Both the position numbers and the translations under genes were made by a program. From Phylloscopus collybita (taxonomy: Eukaryota; Chordata; Aves; Passeriformes; Phylloscopidae): a stretch of DNA of 64,000 nt. Positions within the stretch are counted from its first letter, which is position 1. The number at the start of each line of letters is the position of its first letter. Shown in pieces: positions 61,659 to 64,000 of this stretch. The notes under the pieces are model-generated. The model made no database searches. It was not told the origin of the DNA and saw only the letters and a program-made list of their open reading frames with translations. The DNA lies in assembly GCA_027886175.1 (NCBI GenBank), contig JAJNNQ010000024.1, positions 3,952,001-4,016,000 on the forward strand, in the 5' to 3' direction.

Positions 61659-61739
61659 ATTGTGCCAGTTCCCTATTTTAGCCCCATAATGACCAATATT
61701 TGGCTTGGGATCTAGAGTGTTCTACCAAACTGGCACAAT
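61659..61739. repeat. 81-bp unit with 12-bp perfect terminal inverted repeats
   Basis: ATTGTGCCAGTT (61659-61670) and AACTGGCACAAT (61728-61739) are perfect reverse complements separated by 57 bases. CCCTATT (61671-61677) also has its complement AATAGGG at 61737-61743, overlapping the right arm. The unit could fold into a stem with a large loop, or be a tiny relic with terminal inverted repeats. I see no flanking duplication and recognise no DNA-transposon family. The internal 57 bases show only short pairing (CCAA..TTGG). Confidence 0.6.
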
Positions 61740-61761
61740 AGGGAAGGAAGGGAAGGGTCTC

Positions 61762-61793
61762 ATTAGTAAACAATTCTTTAATTGTTTACTAAT
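61762..61793. repeat. Perfect 14-bp palindromic hairpin
   Basis: ATTAGTAAACAATT (61762-61775) and AATTGTTTACTAAT (61780-61793) are perfect reverse complements around the loop CTTT. It is the longest perfect stem I found in the window. It lies only 22 bases right of the 12-bp inverted repeat pair and directly before an AT-only stretch. Confidence 0.8.
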
Positions 61794-61852
61794 TCTATTA
61801 TTATTTATATTTATATAATAATTATAATAATTATATTTATATAATTTTTATT
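61794..61852. repeat. AT-only stretch with internal repeats
   Basis: Nearly all A and T for about 58 bases. It has two copies of a TATATTTATATAAT motif and short ATAATTAT palindromes. Such DNA melts easily and can form cruciforms. Confidence 0.85.
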
Positions 61853-63830
61853 CTGGCCTTTGGAACATGCACTTTTCCACCCAGAAATGGCATCTTCTCT
61901 CTGCTGAAGCACTTATGAAAATTTACTTCCTCTGTTAATCTTGGGTGTTTTGGGACTAACTAAATATGTTAGATGTAATATACAGAAACAGATAAAGTAA
62001 TAGCTGGAATCTCACAGAAAACTCTTTTTTCCCCAAGAGAAGCATCATGACATCATGTAATCACACATGAAATCCTTCTACTGATCAAGAAAATTGGGAT
62101 TCCACAGAAAATAGTGTCACAGAGAGAAAATTAAATACCTTAATGCTCCACCTAACCAGTGACAGTCATCCTTTTTTTTCTTTTTATTCCTTATTAAGAA
62201 ATCTTGCATTTTGTTTTCTTCAAAACATTTATAATTATTCATAGCAGAATTAATTTATAATTATTCAAGCAGAGAGAGAAGTCAGTGAACTTGAATATCC
62301 AACCTCAAGTCACTGCCCTTTTGTCTGTATTTATCAGGAACTGCATCACCTGTAATTTTTTTAGTCCTGGACAGATGAGGAGAAGAGGTTAGGATTAACA
62401 ATTTAGAGCTTTTAATGCCTCTTATGAGAAGTGATTTAATGGACTGACCTTTTTGGAGACATTCATGACAGAATGATGAGAAAGAAAACAGCCTAGAAAT
62501 TTCTCTATGAACATGGGGCTTCCACAAGGCTTGTGAAATGCTGGCATCATTGAAATGGACTTAAATACTTTTATTTAATTTGTTTTCACTCTTCAAAAGG
62601 TGTATGCAACCAGAAAATCATATGCAAAACGTGCAAGCTACATGTAAAGGAAAATTCATAAAATATGCAAAGAGGTGTTGACTCAGTTTTCCTGGAACAC
62701 TCTCACAGAGTGAAAAATCTGTTTTTTAACAGTGTTTTACTGCTCTGTTCCTTCCTGGGAAGCTCTTCAGAGAAACCCCAAATCACCTCTCTTCATCTTT
62801 TTCTTCTTAGAAGTTTCCTTTACATTTGATGGGAAATCCTAAATTCCTCACCAAAGTTTGTGAAGTTCTTCTCTTCTACATCCTGGAATGTTTAAGCCTC
62901 TGGAAGTTCTTTACCTAAACTTTCCCCCTTTTAGAGATATCAAATAGCTTCTTTGATTATCAAAAATTGCACTATCATATGTATTGCATAGAAAGTATAC
63001 AATTACATCTACCCACACTGCAGGGCTGAAGACAAAAAGCACAAGTAAGCAACTGACAATAGAGAGGCAGAAACACTTCTCTAAGTGATCATTTTATCCA
63101 TTTTCTCTCTTGTTTTAAAGGGAGGAATACATGAGGAGCCAATATTGTAGTAAAATCTTCGTACTTGTTATTGCAGTGGGTTCTTAGGACTGTTATTTGA
63201 AAGTCAGCTGCTGAAATCTGGTACTGAGAGCTGTCATCTGCTGCCTGCCTACAAGCTGCCAATAGATTTTCATTTCTATTGCCATGGAAACAAAGGTCGG
63301 CTTAGAGAAAAAGAGGGGAGAAAAATAATTATTTTTTTTAAAGTATTTTAGACAGCCAGAGTTTCCAAACTTTGACCCAAGATGGAATTCAGGTTTATTC
63401 CCCATAAAGGTCACACTGACAGGGTCAGGCAGGGGTAGTGCCTGGCATTGTCCCTTCTTTTTCTGATCTCCCAGCTGTCAAAACTGTGAGCCTGGACAGA
63501 TTAAGTCATGGATACCTTCTCTCCAAAGCAGCTGCCTTTCCAAGGCAATCAGGAATGGGAAAGAGGGATGGATATCTGGGATTTGTCTCACCTGGAAGCA
63601 GGACAGAACTGCTGAACGTGCCATGTGTGGGAACCTGCAAAGGATTTGAGAAGCACCACAATCACTCCAGGGCCTGCCTAAACACTCCCATACCATACCC
63701 AGAAAATACTTGAACCTGTAGGAGCTGCATTCCTCATTGCAAGCAGAAAGCATCCCTGAACTGTCAGCTAAAGCAGCTCTTTCAATGTCTGTTTAATAGA
63801 ATAAGTATTATTAATCGAATAATATAATAG
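61853..63830. other. Non-coding DNA, no gene recognised
   Basis: Unique sequence. The part 63400-63720 is GC-richer and has open frames on both strands (91 codons each, 63438-63713 + and 63478-63753 -) without recognisable domains. From about 63795 the sequence grades into AGAAT-like imperfect units leading to the microsatellite. Confidence 0.6.
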
Positions 63831-63902
63831 AGAATAGAATAGAATAGAATAGAATAGAATAGAATAGAATAGAATAGAATAGAATAGAATAGAATAGAAT
63901 AG
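63831..63902 (+). repeat. (AGAAT)14 pentanucleotide microsatellite
   Basis: Fourteen perfect AGAAT units (63831-63900) plus two bases, with imperfect units upstream from about 63796. On the minus strand it reads as repeated TATTC, giving a Phe/Tyr/Ser/Ile-rich frame (63768-63953) that is not a gene. Perfect repeats of this length are usually length-variable between individuals. Confidence 0.95.
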
Positions 63903-64000
63903 GGGTGAAAATTGACCCAGCTTTAAGGTGGAACAACCCCTGTCTGTAGCCATTCCCTGAGTCTGTCAGGTATTGAAAGGTTCAGGGAGGAGTTTAGCTG
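63903..64000. other. Short flanking unique sequence
   Basis: Ninety-eight bases after the microsatellite with nothing recognisable. Confidence 0.6.

Noticed and set aside
63768..63953. 61-codon minus-strand frame
   Set aside because: It is a translation of the AGAAT microsatellite.
1..64000. Bacterial-type operons, CRISPR arrays, phage or plasmid modules
   Set aside because: There is no dense same-strand gene packing, no ribosome-binding sites, and no regularly spaced direct repeats. The retroposons are avian and the composition fits vertebrate non-coding DNA.

Overview
This window looks like a piece of a passerine (songbird) nuclear chromosome, lying in an intergenic region or a large intron. 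Three kinds of evidence point there. First, CR1 non-LTR retrotransposon pieces with the avian 3' end occur at 19634-19800, 29740-30810 and 49485-49579. Second, a tRNA-Ile-derived SINE with a CR1-like tail, the architecture of zebra finch TguSINE1, lies at 36335-36484. Third, solo LTR-like segments of old endogenous retroviruses lie at 19884-20678, 30116-30546 and 35205-35753. CpG is rare and the base composition is AT-rich.

I recognise no intact protein-coding gene, no functional tRNA or rRNA, no CRISPR array and no bacterial-type operon. Open reading frames are short, carry no recognisable domain and lie on both strands, as chance predicts in non-coding vertebrate DNA. The longest (216 codons, 44412-45062 +) is longer than I would expect by chance and is reported as a question, not as a gene.

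Layout: 1-19633 is mostly unique non-coding DNA with two strongly strand-asymmetric T/G tracts (10021-10135 and 16829-17046). 19634-20678 holds a minus-strand CR1 end followed by a minus-strand LTR. 20679-29139 is unique sequence with one long near-perfect hairpin (22091-22139) and a small exon-like segment (27737-27773). 29140-30810 is a retroposon cluster in which a decayed CR1 reverse-transcriptase copy, internally deleted, is split by a 431-bp LTR-like insertion. 30814-36484 contains one further solo LTR and the SINE. 36485-61655 is mostly unique sequence with one CR1 tail and scattered simple repeats. 61656-61852 is a dense cluster of inverted repeats and AT-rich DNA. The window ends with a 14-copy AGAAT pentanucleotide repeat.

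The supported elements are retroposons and sequence structures, not a gene system, and nothing here suggests components acting together in a pathway. Family names rest on remembered consensus features and were not checked against a database. Coordinates of element ends are by eye and may be off by several bases.
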